Shown piece by piece: positions 37,469 through 44,785 of a stretch of 46,251 nt of DNA. The DNA comes from Frondihabitans sp. Leaf304. Lineage in GTDB: Bacteria > Actinomycetota > Actinomycetes > Actinomycetales > Microbacteriaceae. Location: positions 416,729 to 462,979 of the forward strand of contig NZ_LMNV01000005.1 of assembly GCF_001423105.1 (NCBI RefSeq). Reading direction: 5' to 3'. Position 1 is the first letter of the stretch. The number at the start of each line of letters is the position of its first letter. The notes under the pieces were generated by a model, which searched no databases, was not told the DNA's origin, and worked only from the letters and a program-made list of their open reading frames with translations. A program made the translations under genes and the position numbers.

Positions 37469-38755
37469 ATGATGACTCCCCGCACTGGCCCGTCGGCAGC
37501 GCATACGACCTCGTCGAAGGTCGCATTCACCCCGCGGCCCTGGCCGATTCCGCTCGACGAGCTGCCGACGCCGGTGCTCACCATTGACACGGCCGTGCTC
37601 GACCACAACATCGACACGATGGCCCGGTGGTGCTCCGAGGCCGGGGTCGATCTCGCCCCGCACGGCAAGACCACGATGGCCCCCGAGATCTGGCAGCGCC
37701 AACTCGACGCCGGGGCCTGGGGGATCACCGTCGCGACCGCATACCAGGCCGAGATCGCACGTCAGGCCGGTGTTCACCACATCATCTTCGCCGGCACCAC
37801 GTTCTCGACCGACGCGCTTCTGCTTCTGGTCGAGCCCGGCAGCGACGTGCTCATGTGGGTCGACTCAGTCGCGACCGTCCACCTCGTCGATGCGGCGCTC
37901 GAGCGGGGGAACGCCACCCGGCCGCTCCCCGTGCTCGTCGAGCTCGGCGCGCGCGGTGGTCGGACCGGGGCTCGCACCCTCGACGCGGCGCTCGCCGTGG
38001 CCGCGGCCGTCCGCGACGCCGACCACCTCGTGCTGGCCGGAGTCGCCGGCTACGAGGGGGCTCTGACCCACGGTATCGACGCCGAGTCGCTCCAGCTCGT
38101 CGACGACTACCTGGCCACGCTCATCGAGTTCCGCGATCGGCTCGACGGCGAATCGTTCACCCAGTGGCTCGACCTCGGCGGAGACGTCGTGCTCACGGCC
38201 GGCGGCAGCGTCTACTTCGATCGCGTGGTCGAGGCGCTCGGATTCCGACACGACCCCGACGGGGTGCGCGGGGTGCGAACCCGCGTCGTCCTCCGATCGG
38301 GGGCCTACGTCACGCACGACCACGACCTGTATCGACGACTCACCCCGTTCGAGCGCATCGAGAACGCCGACCGCTTCCTGGCGGCGCTCGACCTGTGGGC
38401 GAGCGTCATCTCGAAACCGGAGGCGACGCTGGCGCTGCTCAACGTCGGCCGACGCGACACCGCCGACGACGAAGGGCTGCCGATTCTCATCGAGGCGTAC
38501 CGCACCTCGGCCCAGGGCGTGAGGCGTGTGCCCGGCGCCGTCGAGGCCGCTCGCGTGACGGGCCTCAACGACCAGCACGCGTTCGTCGAGCTCCCGCCCG
38601 AGTCATCGCTGGCGATCGGCGACCTCGTCCGTCTCGGCATCTCGCACCCGTGCACGACCATCGACAAGTGGACCGACATCGCGACGATCGACGACGGCCG
38701 GATTAAGCCGCGCGCGCTGCCCGCGGTGTCGGGGGTTATTCGAACTCGCTTCTAG
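37469..38755 (+). CDS. D-serine dehydratase-like / alanine-racemase-fold PLP enzyme
   Basis: 428 residues, fold-type III PLP enzyme with an alanine-racemase N-terminal barrel and a D-serine dehydratase-like C-terminal domain. The PLP Lys is K67 in APHGKTTMAP. The zinc ligand pair of the eukaryotic-type D-serine dehydratase/D-threonine aldolase family, H-x-C, is H393-P-C395 in ISHPCTTIDKW, and LNDQHAFVE contains another conserved His. Likely acts on a D-amino or beta-hydroxy amino acid (deamination or retro-aldol). ATG 37469 follows AGAGGA; GTG at 37394 would add 25 non-conserved residues. It converges on a small membrane-protein gene across a long inverted repeat. Confidence 0.86.
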   Translation: MMTPRTGPSAAHTTSSKVAFTPRPWPIPLDELPTPVLTIDTAVLDHNIDTMARWCSEAGVDLAPHGKTTMAPEIWQRQLDAGAWGITVATAYQAEIARQAGVHHIIFAGTTFSTDALLLLVEPGSDVLMWVDSVATVHLVDAALERGNATRPLPVLVELGARGGRTGARTLDAALAVAAAVRDADHLVLAGVAGYEGALTHGIDAESLQLVDDYLATLIEFRDRLDGESFTQWLDLGGDVVLTAGGSVYFDRVVEALGFRHDPDGVRGVRTRVVLRSGAYVTHDHDLYRRLTPFERIENADRFLAALDLWASVISKPEATLALLNVGRRDTADDEGLPILIEAYRTSAQGVRRVPGAVEAARVTGLNDQHAFVELPPESSLAIGDLVRLGISHPCTTIDKWTDIATIDDGRIKPRALPAVSGVIRTRF

Positions 38756-38770
38756 CAGGTGGGAGGTTTT

Positions 38771-38825
38771 GAGACCTCAAAAACGACGCCTAAACGAGTC
38801 GCGGCATCGTCGATTTTGAGGTCTC
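38771..38825. terminator. Long inverted repeat at the PLP-enzyme/small-protein convergent junction
   Basis: GAGACCTCAAAAACGACG (38771-38788) pairs with CGTCGATTTTGAGGTCTC (38808-38825) over 18 bp with one mismatch; 19-nt spacer. The left arm overlaps a second palindrome, TTTTGAG-AC-CTCAAAA (38767-38782). Its A/T-rich inner arm gives U- and A-runs on both strands, so it could end both transcripts. Confidence 0.7.
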
Positions 38826-38837
38826 GCCGACCGGAAC

Positions 38838-39077
38838 CTAGCGAGGAGCGTTGCGACCCGACCGGGGCCAGGTGTCGGCCGCTACGCCGCGGCGCAGCAG
38901 CAGGGCCAAGCCGATCCCGAGCACGAGGCCGGCGAGGCCGACGGGCAGGCAGATGGCCGACGCGACGATCGGTGCGGTCGTGAGCATCAGCGTGAAGGCG
39001 ACGACCAGGAAGAAGCCGCCCACCAGCCCTGAGACGATGGCGATGCGCTCTGTGATCCGACGACGCTCTGACTTCAT
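38838..39077 (-). CDS. Small two-helix membrane protein of unknown function
   Basis: 79 residues: a charged N-terminus (KSERRRITER), two hydrophobic helices (about 12-34 and 38-62) and a short Arg-rich C-terminus. I do not recognise a family. TAGGGT lies six nt before the ATG on the minus strand (leaderless pattern), which supports it being expressed. Its 3' end faces the PLP-enzyme gene. The 56 bp between it and the SDR gene at 39134 hold only its promoter. Confidence 0.65.
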   Translation of the reverse strand: MKSERRRITERIAIVSGLVGGFFLVVAFTLMLTTAPIVASAICLPVGLAGLVLGIGLALLLRRGVAADTWPRSGRNAPR

Positions 39078-39083
39078 ACCCGA

Positions 39084-39089
39084 ACCCTA
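39084..39089 (-). promoter_or_regulatory. Predicted -10 of the small membrane-protein gene (leaderless)
   Basis: Minus-strand TAGGGT, six nt before the ATG. Confidence 0.5.
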
Positions 39090-39133
39090 GAGTGCGCCGC
39101 CTCCGCGCGCAGTCGTCTCTTCAGGGGACACCC

Positions 39134-40129
39134 TCAGGCGACGGCGACCCGACCGGTCAGCCGATCGATGAGCGCATCGACCTCCGGATCCACGACACGA
39201 CGTGAGGCGTCGGCGTCGTGCCAGGCGATGATCTGCCGGGCACCCTCGGCGAAGGGGATGCGCGTCTCCCATCCGGTGGCTAGCGACCGGATCTTGGTCG
39301 TGTCGAAGATGGCCGGGTGGCTGCGGTCGCCGCGAAGCGACTCGTCCCACTCCGGGGCCTCGACGACGAGGTCGTGAGTCGTACGGTGCACGATCTGCGG
39401 CGTCTCCACCCCGGCGGCATCGGCCAGGTCGAGGGCGATCGCGTTCCAGGTCAGCAGTTCGGGCGACATGATGTTGAACGCCTCGCCGATCGCTTCGGGG
39501 GCGCCGAGCAACGACTGGAAAGCGGTGGCGAAGTCATCCGAGTGGGTGATCGCCCAGGGCGAGGTGCCGTCGCCGTGGAGCACGATCGGCAGTCCGCGAC
39601 GCAGGCGATCGATGACGGTCCACCCGCCGAGCAGAGGCACCTGGGTGCGGTCGTAGGTGTGGGAGGGGCGAACGACGGTGACGCGGATCCTGCCCGCCGC
39701 ATGCTCGTCTCGCAGCAACCGCTCGCAAGCGATCTTGTCGCGGCTGTACTGCCAGAAGGGGTTGAAGAGGGGGACGGTCTCGTCGATCGGCAGCCGGGCC
39801 GGGGGCTTCTGGTACGCCGAGGCGGAGCTAACAAAGAGATACTGGTCGGTGCGATCGCCGTAGAGGCGGACCGCGGCGGCGGCCTGATCGGGAGTGAAGG
39901 TGAGAAAGTCGGCGATGCTGTCGAAGCGGCGGTCGCCGAGGATCCGAGACACGTCCGCTTCGTCATGCGCATCAGCGGTGAGCACTTCGACGCCGTCGGG
40001 AATGCTCCGTGCCGTCGTCGTGCCGCGGTTGAGGACGGTCACGGCGAGGCCGTTGCGGACCGCCTCGCGGACGCATGCCGCACTGATCTGGCCGGTGCCG
40101 CCGATGAAGAGGAGAGACGTCGTTGTCAT
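39134..40129 (-). CDS. NAD(P)-dependent oxidoreductase/epimerase (extended SDR)
   Basis: 331-residue Rossmann protein with GGTGQISAACV near residues 10-20 and the catalytic pair in Y-S-R-D-K (YxxxK). VVRPSHTYDRTQVPL and THSDDFATAF mark the substrate half. The length and C-terminal pattern resemble reductase/isoflavone-reductase-like or GDP-mannose-type SDRs; the substrate is unknown. CATGAT six nt before the ATG is a possible leaderless -10. No obvious partner gene; DUF2568-like and purU genes lie upstream on the same strand. Confidence 0.85.
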   Translation of the reverse strand: MTTTSLLFIGGTGQISAACVREAVRNGLAVTVLNRGTTTARSIPDGVEVLTADAHDEADVSRILGDRRFDSIADFLTFTPDQAAAAVRLYGDRTDQYLFVSSASAYQKPPARLPIDETVPLFNPFWQYSRDKIACERLLRDEHAAGRIRVTVVRPSHTYDRTQVPLLGGWTVIDRLRRGLPIVLHGDGTSPWAITHSDDFATAFQSLLGAPEAIGEAFNIMSPELLTWNAIALDLADAAGVETPQIVHRTTHDLVVEAPEWDESLRGDRSHPAIFDTTKIRSLATGWETRIPFAEGARQIIAWHDADASRRVVDPEVDALIDRLTGRVAVA

Positions 40130-40135
40130 CCGTCG

Positions 40136-40141
40136 ATCATG
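40136..40141 (-). promoter_or_regulatory. Predicted -10 of the SDR gene at 39134-40129 (leaderless)
   Basis: Minus-strand CATGAT, six nt before the ATG. Confidence 0.35.
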
Positions 40142-40192
40142 TCAGACGCGCGCGCGGCCCGCCCGGCACCGTCGCAGGGGTGAGCGGCGTCG

Positions 40193-40594
40193 TCACTCGG
40201 CGGCGCGAAGCTCGCGTCGGAAGTGAATGATTCCCGACCCGAGGGCGACCACGGCGAACACCGCCGCGACGAGGGGATAGCCGAGGCTGAACCACGCATA
40301 CGCCGCAGAGCCCATCACGGCGATCTCGACGATGGCGCGGCCGAGCGGATCGGTCTTCAGCGGGCCGCGAGGCGACCGGAACAGCCACCACACCACGGCG
40401 GCGAAGAGCGGAGCCCCGATGACGAAGAACAGCGAGGGAAAGGGGAACGGCCAGGCCAGGTAGCCCCAGAAGCCCAGGCTGAACAGCGCGAAGACCTGGA
40501 GGACGATGCGCACGACGGTGTTCGGCGAGATCGGGTGGCCGGTGCCGTCGTCTCCGCCTCCGCGACCGGGGCGTCTCTTGGGAGTGTCGAACAT
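40193..40594 (-). CDS. YrdB/DUF2568-like membrane protein
   Basis: 133-residue protein: a Pro/Arg/Gly-rich N-terminus (1-24) and four hydrophobic helices (about 28-48, 52-72, 87-105, 107-123) with a W-rich FWGYLAWPF segment and RSPRGPLKTDPLGR loop as in YrdB/DUF2568 proteins. Function unknown. ATG at 40592-40594 follows AGGA. It starts 41 bp after the purU stop on the same strand, so it is probably the second gene of a purU operon. Confidence 0.75.
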   Translation of the reverse strand: MFDTPKRRPGRGGGDDGTGHPISPNTVVRIVLQVFALFSLGFWGYLAWPFPFPSLFFVIGAPLFAAVVWWLFRSPRGPLKTDPLGRAIVEIAVMGSAAYAWFSLGYPLVAAVFAVVALGSGIIHFRRELRAAE

Positions 40595-40635
40595 AGATCC
40601 TGGTGTCTGCTCTGGTCGTGTGTCGGGGTGAGGCG

Positions 40636-41487
40636 TCAGCGGAAGACGATCGTGCGGGCGCCGTCGAGGAGCACGCGGTCTTCGGCGAACCAGCGGACGG
40701 CCTGCGTGAGGGTGCGGCTCTCTTCGTCTTGGCCGATCGCCACCAGGTCGCCCGGAGTGCGGCTGTGATCGACTCGGACCACGTTCTGCTCGATGATCGG
40801 GCCCTCGTCGAGGTCGCTCGTGACGAAGTGGGCGGTCGCGCCGATCAGCTTCACGCCGCGGGCGTGCGCCTGCCGGTAGGGGTTTGCGCCCTTGAATCCG
40901 GGGAGGAACGAGTGGTGGATGTTGATGGCACGGCCCTCGAGAGCAGCGCAGAGCTCGGGGCTGAGAATCTGCATGTAGCGGGCCAGGACGACCAGCTCGA
41001 TGTCGTGCTCTTCGACGGCCTCGAGCACGCGGCGCTCGAAGTCGGCCTTGAGCTCGGGGCCGACCACGGCTCGGTGTTCGAACGGCACGCCGTAGAACTC
41101 GGCCAGCTCGGCGAGATCGGCATGGTTGGCCAGCACGAGCGGGATCTCGATCGGCAGCTGCCCGGCCCGCTGGCGGAAGAGGAGGTCGTTGAGGCAGTGC
41201 GCGGCCTTGCTCGCGAGCACGAGCGTGCGGAGGGGGCGGCCGACGACGTCGAGCTTCCACTCCATGTCGTAGCGCTCGGCGACCGGCGCGAGTGCCCCGG
41301 CGAAGGCGTCGCGGCCGGTGTCGGAGACGACCTGCAGGCGCATGAAGAAGGTGCCGGTGTCGATGCTCGAGAACTGCTGCGACTCGGTGATGTTGCCGCC
41401 CGCGTCGACGACGGCGCCACTGATCGCGTGGACGATGCCGGGCTTGTCTTGGCAGACGAGCGTGAGGGTCCAGTGGGTCTCGGTCAC
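40636..41487 (-). CDS. purU: Formyltetrahydrofolate deformylase
   Basis: 283-residue enzyme that hydrolyses 10-formyl-THF to formate and THF, balancing one-carbon pools and supplying formate for PurT-type purine synthesis. An N-terminal ACT domain (about 4-80, LTLVCQDKPGIVHAISGAV) precedes the formyltransferase-like domain (about 90-283). The catalytic Asn/His/Asp region is INIHHSFLPGFKGANPY, with the Asp near TSDLDEGPII. I chose GTG 41485-41487 because TAGGAT lies seven nt upstream (leaderless); the longer frame adds 29 unlike residues running through a repeat-like region. purN at 12200 uses the same cofactor. Confidence 0.95.
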   Translation of the reverse strand: MTETHWTLTLVCQDKPGIVHAISGAVVDAGGNITESQQFSSIDTGTFFMRLQVVSDTGRDAFAGALAPVAERYDMEWKLDVVGRPLRTLVLASKAAHCLNDLLFRQRAGQLPIEIPLVLANHADLAELAEFYGVPFEHRAVVGPELKADFERRVLEAVEEHDIELVVLARYMQILSPELCAALEGRAINIHHSFLPGFKGANPYRQAHARGVKLIGATAHFVTSDLDEGPIIEQNVVRVDHSRTPGDLVAIGQDEESRTLTQAVRWFAEDRVLLDGARTIVFR

Positions 41488-41494
41488 GCGGTCA

Positions 41495-41500
41495 ATCCTA
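41495..41500 (-). promoter_or_regulatory. Predicted -10 of purU (leaderless)
   Basis: Minus-strand TAGGAT, seven nt before the GTG. Confidence 0.5.
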
Positions 41501-41510
41501 GGTGACCCGT

Positions 41511-41548
41511 CCCCTCCCGAATTGGAAGGAGATTCGAAGGAGGAGGGG
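41511..41548. repeat. Degenerate AATTCGAAGGAG element between MFS and purU genes
   Basis: CCCCTCC (41511-41517) pairs with GGAGGGG (41542-41548), and CGAAT (41518-41522) with ATTCG (41532-41536). The sequence contains two direct arm-like copies, GAATTGGAAGGAG and GATTCGAAGGAG, but no proper distal arm, so it looks like a collapsed relative of 14505-14589. It may terminate the MFS transcript. Confidence 0.45.
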
Positions 41549-41570
41549 AGGGGAGGGGAGCGGCGGCGGC

Positions 41571-42923
41571 TCAAACGACGCTGATGGGCTCCGTGTCGGC
41601 GCGCGTGGCAGTGCTGTCATCGGCCGGCTTCGACGTCACCGGCCGCGAGGCCTTCAGTCGCCGGTCGAAGATCGTCAGGGCGCTGAGCACGACGGCTATC
41701 CCGACGATCACCCAGCCGAGCTCGTGAAGAGCGCCGGTCGTCGGCCGGTCGCCGTACGCGACGCCGATGAGGCTCGTCGACGCGATCGCGCCGATGTAGA
41801 TGCTCGTGCGCGACAGCCCGGCGGCCGCTCCGATTCCGGCAGGGTCGACCTGGCGGTAGAGCGCGGCCTGGTTCGATACCGAGGCGAGCCCCTGCGGGAT
41901 CGTGAAGAAGATCGTGGCGACGACGAACAGCCAGACCGGGGATCCCGAGGTGAGCGACACCACGACGAATCCGCCGACCAGCGGAATCAGGGCGGCCGCG
42001 ATCAGCGGCAGGCGCACGCCGGCCTTTCGCGCGAACCAGAAGGAGGCGACGCCCGCGAGGATCGCGCCGGGCAGCTGGATCAGGCCGGCCGTCTGAGACG
42101 AGATGCCGGCGACCTCCTGCACCCACTGCGAGAACCCGTAGGTCATCGTGTATGCGATGCCGTAGACCAGGAACAGTCGGAGGTAGGTGCGGGTCAACGG
42201 ACCGTTGGAGGCGAGCATGCGCACGTCGATGAACGGGGCAACGGCGCGACGCTCCCAGACGATGAGTGCGACGAGGGCCGCAGCCGTCACGATCAGCAGC
42301 CACCACAGGCCCGCCCCGAGGTCGAGGAGGAACACCAGCAGGCTGCCGATGGTCACGGCGAAAAGGGCGAGGCCCAGAGGGTCGATGGCCTGGACGATCG
42401 GGAGCGGCGCCGAGCGGATCGGCCGGATCCTGTCCGACGGAAGCCACAGTGCCGCCAACACGAGCCCGATGCCCGCGAGAGGCACGTTGACGAGGAAGAT
42501 CGCGTGCCAGCTGAAGGCGCCGATCAGCGCGCCCGCGAGGGGTGGGCCGGCTGCGGCCGAGACGAGCGACGAGATCGACAGGCCGCCGAGAACGAGCGGC
42601 GGGGTGGCGATCGAGAGGCGGTCGCTCTGGTTGCGGATCGCGCTCATCGCCGCCGGGTAGGCCGACGACGTGCCGATGCCGATGAGCACGCGCGAGACCA
42701 GGGCGCCGCCGAACGTGGGGACGACCGCGGGCAGGATCCCTGCCACGATCACCACGACCAGCCCTAAGAGGAAGATCTTCTTCGGACCGAACCGATCGGC
42801 GAGCTTGCCCATCGTGGGCTGCGCGATCGCCGAGGCGAGGTAGAGCGACGAGACGAGCCAGATGGCCTGGTCGCTGCCGATACCGAGGTCGCGGGAGATC
42901 GGGGCGAGGGCGACCGCGATCAT
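41571..42923 (-). CDS. MFS transporter (DHA2-like) with disrupted or unclear 5' end
   Basis: At least 450 residues with about 12-14 helices. Family features: GKLADRFGPKKIFLLGL (loop 2-3 signature A), LIGIGTSSAYPAAMSAI, GPPLAGALIGAFSWHAIFLVNVP (motif C-like, typical of drug-type exporters). The first ATG, 42923, cuts TM1 in half: the codons upstream still encode FVIPILFGPLLNPINTT, a good TM1 first half, and remain open back to a TAG at 43053-43055. That stretch has no ATG, GTG or TTG. A promoter and a perfect palindromic operator lie at 43102-43136. Either the start is unusual (CTG) or a one-base indel separates the true N-terminus; a frame free of stops (about HKFPIDAAVDQPVDDLS) does run up to that TAG. 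Confidence 0.8.
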   Translation of the reverse strand: MIAVALAPISRDLGIGSDQAIWLVSSLYLASAIAQPTMGKLADRFGPKKIFLLGLVVVIVAGILPAVVPTFGGALVSRVLIGIGTSSAYPAAMSAIRNQSDRLSIATPPLVLGGLSISSLVSAAAGPPLAGALIGAFSWHAIFLVNVPLAGIGLVLAALWLPSDRIRPIRSAPLPIVQAIDPLGLALFAVTIGSLLVFLLDLGAGLWWLLIVTAAALVALIVWERRAVAPFIDVRMLASNGPLTRTYLRLFLVYGIAYTMTYGFSQWVQEVAGISSQTAGLIQLPGAILAGVASFWFARKAGVRLPLIAAALIPLVGGFVVVSLTSGSPVWLFVVATIFFTIPQGLASVSNQAALYRQVDPAGIGAAAGLSRTSIYIGAIASTSLIGVAYGDRPTTGALHELGWVIVGIAVVLSALTIFDRRLKASRPVTSKPADDSTATRADTEPISVV

Positions 42924-43101
42924 CGTGGTGTTGATCGGGTTGAGCAGAGGGCCGAACAGGATCGGGATGACGAAGCGGGGGCCGAAGCCGGTCTCGGTGC
43001 GGGTGCTGCGGGTGTTGCGGGTGCGGGGGTTCGTGGTGGTCGTGGTGGTCGCCTACTCAGGTCGTCGACGGGCTGGTCGACGGCGGCGTCGATCGGGAAC
43101 T

Positions 43102-43120
43102 TATGCAGTCTACCTGCATA
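43102..43120 (-). promoter_or_regulatory. Operator palindrome over the -10 of the MFS gene
   Basis: TATGCAG-n5-CTGCATA, perfect 7-bp arms, 19 bp. Its centre holds the minus-strand hexamer TAGACT (43107-43112), and CTGACC (43131-43136) lies 18 bp upstream as a -35, overlapping the stop codon of the PIG-V-like gene. A TetR- or MarR-type repressor on this site would block transcription; no regulator gene is adjacent. The remaining 42924-43101 holds GGTG-rich low-complexity DNA. Confidence 0.65.
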
Positions 43121-43132
43121 TGTTGGTTTGGG

Positions 43133-44305
43133 TCAGGGGTACCCGATGAACCACAGCGGAATCAGCGCCACCGCCTGCAGCACCACCGCCACGACGAGCA
43201 CGACCACGCGCCGCCGCCGCGTCTCCGAGAACAGCCGGCTGCCGAGCAGCGGAGCGACCGGCATCATCAACCGGAACAGGCTCTGCTGCGGCAAAAAGAC
43301 CGCGACGAGATAGAGCCAGTACGAGGTCGTGAAACCGACGATCTCGTGCCCGAGCTCACGCGTCGACCGCCGAGTGAGCCAGAACGCCCCCGCGGCGAGC
43401 GCCAGGAGAACGAGCAGGACGCCGGGCCACGACAGCCAGGTCGCCGCCATCGTGAACCACGGCGTCAGCGGACGGAAGGCCTGGTGGCCGACATAACCCA
43501 CCCACCACGACAGCTCCGTGTCGAGGTAGGCGTCGCGCTCGCCGGTCACGCCGGTGGCGACCCAGGGCCACGCCAAGCCGGCGACAGTCACGACTGCGCC
43601 GGCGAAGACGATCTGGAGCGTGTCGCGCACCGGGAGGCGACCGCCTCGGATCCTCGATTCTCGCCACCGGACGACGAGGTGGACGCCGAGGGTGAGGGCG
43701 AACGCCAGCATGCCGGGGCGTGTGAAGGCCGCGACCACGGCGAAGGGGATCAGCAGCAGGTAGCGCCTCGTCATTAGGCACCAGAGCGCCGTGAAGAAGA
43801 AGAACAGGAAGGCGCTCTCGGCATAGGCGCACTGCAAGAGGTACCCCATCGGCCCGACGCAGAACACCGCGACCGCGAAGAGTGCACGCTCCCGCGGCAC
43901 CCTGAGGGCCAGCAGTCGGTAGAGCATCAGTGCGGCGCCGAATCCGAACACGGTCGCGACCAGAACACCGGCTGTGTAGAACGGCAGGCCCGTGACCGCG
44001 ACGATCGCCTTGACGATGCCCGGAAACACCGGCAAGAAAGCCCACGGGTTCGACTGCACGTACCCGTCGTCGTCTTTCGGCAGAGTCGTCGGGTAGCCCT
44101 GCTCGGCGATCGTCTTGTAGAAGCTGGCATCCCACGACCCGGAGAAGGTGAAGAACGTCGGATCGGCCCGGTCGCTCGCGAACGACCAACCCTGCGAGGT
44201 GGCGAGGGCGAACAAGGATCCGAGGAGTCCGGTCGAGAGCACCCGCGACAGCAGGTAGACCACCAGCACCGCGACCCACGGGCGTCGGGCGAGGAGGGCG
44301 GGCAC
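43133..44305 (-). CDS. PIG-V-like membrane mannosyltransferase
   Basis: 390 residues with about ten helices. The first extracytoplasmic loop holds the family motif GSWDASFYKTIAEQGYP (about 56-72), where the W-D pair is thought to be catalytic in PIG-V/GPI-mannosyltransferase-2-like enzymes that use polyprenyl-phosphate-mannose; CAYAESAFLFFFFTALW is also typical. It would add mannose to a lipid or wall glycan outside the membrane. GTG start at 44303-44305 with TAGGTT six nt upstream (leaderless). Interesting beside a mannoside uptake and alpha-mannosidase locus elsewhere in the window, but no direct link is shown. Confidence 0.82.
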   Translation of the reverse strand: MPALLARRPWVAVLVVYLLSRVLSTGLLGSLFALATSQGWSFASDRADPTFFTFSGSWDASFYKTIAEQGYPTTLPKDDDGYVQSNPWAFLPVFPGIVKAIVAVTGLPFYTAGVLVATVFGFGAALMLYRLLALRVPRERALFAVAVFCVGPMGYLLQCAYAESAFLFFFFTALWCLMTRRYLLLIPFAVVAAFTRPGMLAFALTLGVHLVVRWRESRIRGGRLPVRDTLQIVFAGAVVTVAGLAWPWVATGVTGERDAYLDTELSWWVGYVGHQAFRPLTPWFTMAATWLSWPGVLLVLLALAAGAFWLTRRSTRELGHEIVGFTTSYWLYLVAVFLPQQSLFRLMMPVAPLLGSRLFSETRRRRVVVLVVAVVLQAVALIPLWFIGYP

Positions 44306-44311
44306 CCGACA

Positions 44312-44317
44312 AACCTA
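44312..44317 (-). promoter_or_regulatory. Predicted -10 of the PIG-V-like gene (leaderless)
   Basis: Minus-strand TAGGTT, six nt before the GTG. Confidence 0.5.
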
Positions 44318-44361
44318 GTCGGCGGTGCCTCGGTCGGGGTGGGCGGCGGGGTGACGCTGAG

Positions 44362-44742
44362 TCAGGAGCGGTGGCGCCGGATCCTGATGGGGCCCTTGGC
44401 GGTCGAGGGATCCACCACGCTGCCGCCCTGCGTGATGTCGACCTCGCCCGCGGCCACGAGCCGCCGGGCAGCGCGACGGGCCGGCTCCATCAGCTCGCGC
44501 CAGCCGTCGTCGTCGCCCTCGTACACGTCGCGGGCGGCATCGGACGGGCAGATGGTGGAGGTGGCGGCACGACTCGCGAGTAGGCGCTGGATGCTCGCCT
44601 CGAGCGCCCGGTCGACGGGCTTGATCTTGTGGCGGCGGCACGCGTCGCTGCAGTACGCCACTTCATCCCAGTTCTTCGCCCACTTCGCGCGCCGCTCGAT
44701 ACGCCGACCGCAGGAGCGGCAGGTCTTCTCGTCGAGGGTCAT
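44362..44742 (-). CDS. DUF2256 and DUF3253 domain-containing protein
   Basis: 126 residues. The N-terminal DUF2256 zinc-binding knuckle has C8-x2-C11, then W21/W25 and C31-x3-C35 (YCSDACR). The C-terminal DUF3253 part (about 45-126) looks like a small winged helix (ASIQRLLASRAA, ARRAARRLVAAGEVDITQGG). Function is unknown; the fusion is common in bacteria and is often near photolyase or cryptochrome genes, none of which is here. TAGAAC lies six nt before the ATG (leaderless). It is divergent from the MFS gene with only 43 bp between starts, so the two promoters overlap. Confidence 0.88.
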   Translation of the reverse strand: MTLDEKTCRSCGRRIERRAKWAKNWDEVAYCSDACRRHKIKPVDRALEASIQRLLASRAATSTICPSDAARDVYEGDDDGWRELMEPARRAARRLVAAGEVDITQGGSVVDPSTAKGPIRIRRHRS

Positions 44743-44748
44743 GATTCC

Positions 44749-44779
44749 GTTCTACTCCGTCGGCCCTGGTCGCTAGGCT
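44749..44779. promoter_or_regulatory. Overlapping divergent leaderless promoters
   Basis: The minus-strand -10 TAGAAC (44749-44754), six nt before the DUF2256 gene ATG, and the plus-strand -10 TAGGCT (44774-44779), six nt before the MFS GTG at 44786, face away within 43 bp. Each -35 would lie on or near the other's -10, so the two genes probably compete for polymerase. Confidence 0.5.
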
Positions 44780-44785
44780 TTTCCG

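Noticed and set aside
35460-37526. A 688-codon open frame antisense to the SDR and HAD genes
   Set aside because: It spans two well-supported sense genes and the intergenic region; composition typical of a GC-skew artefact.
40636-41574. Longer purU frame starting at 41574
   Set aside because: Its first 29 codons run through the degenerate repeat and the -10 hexamer, and would precede the ACT domain with unlike sequence.
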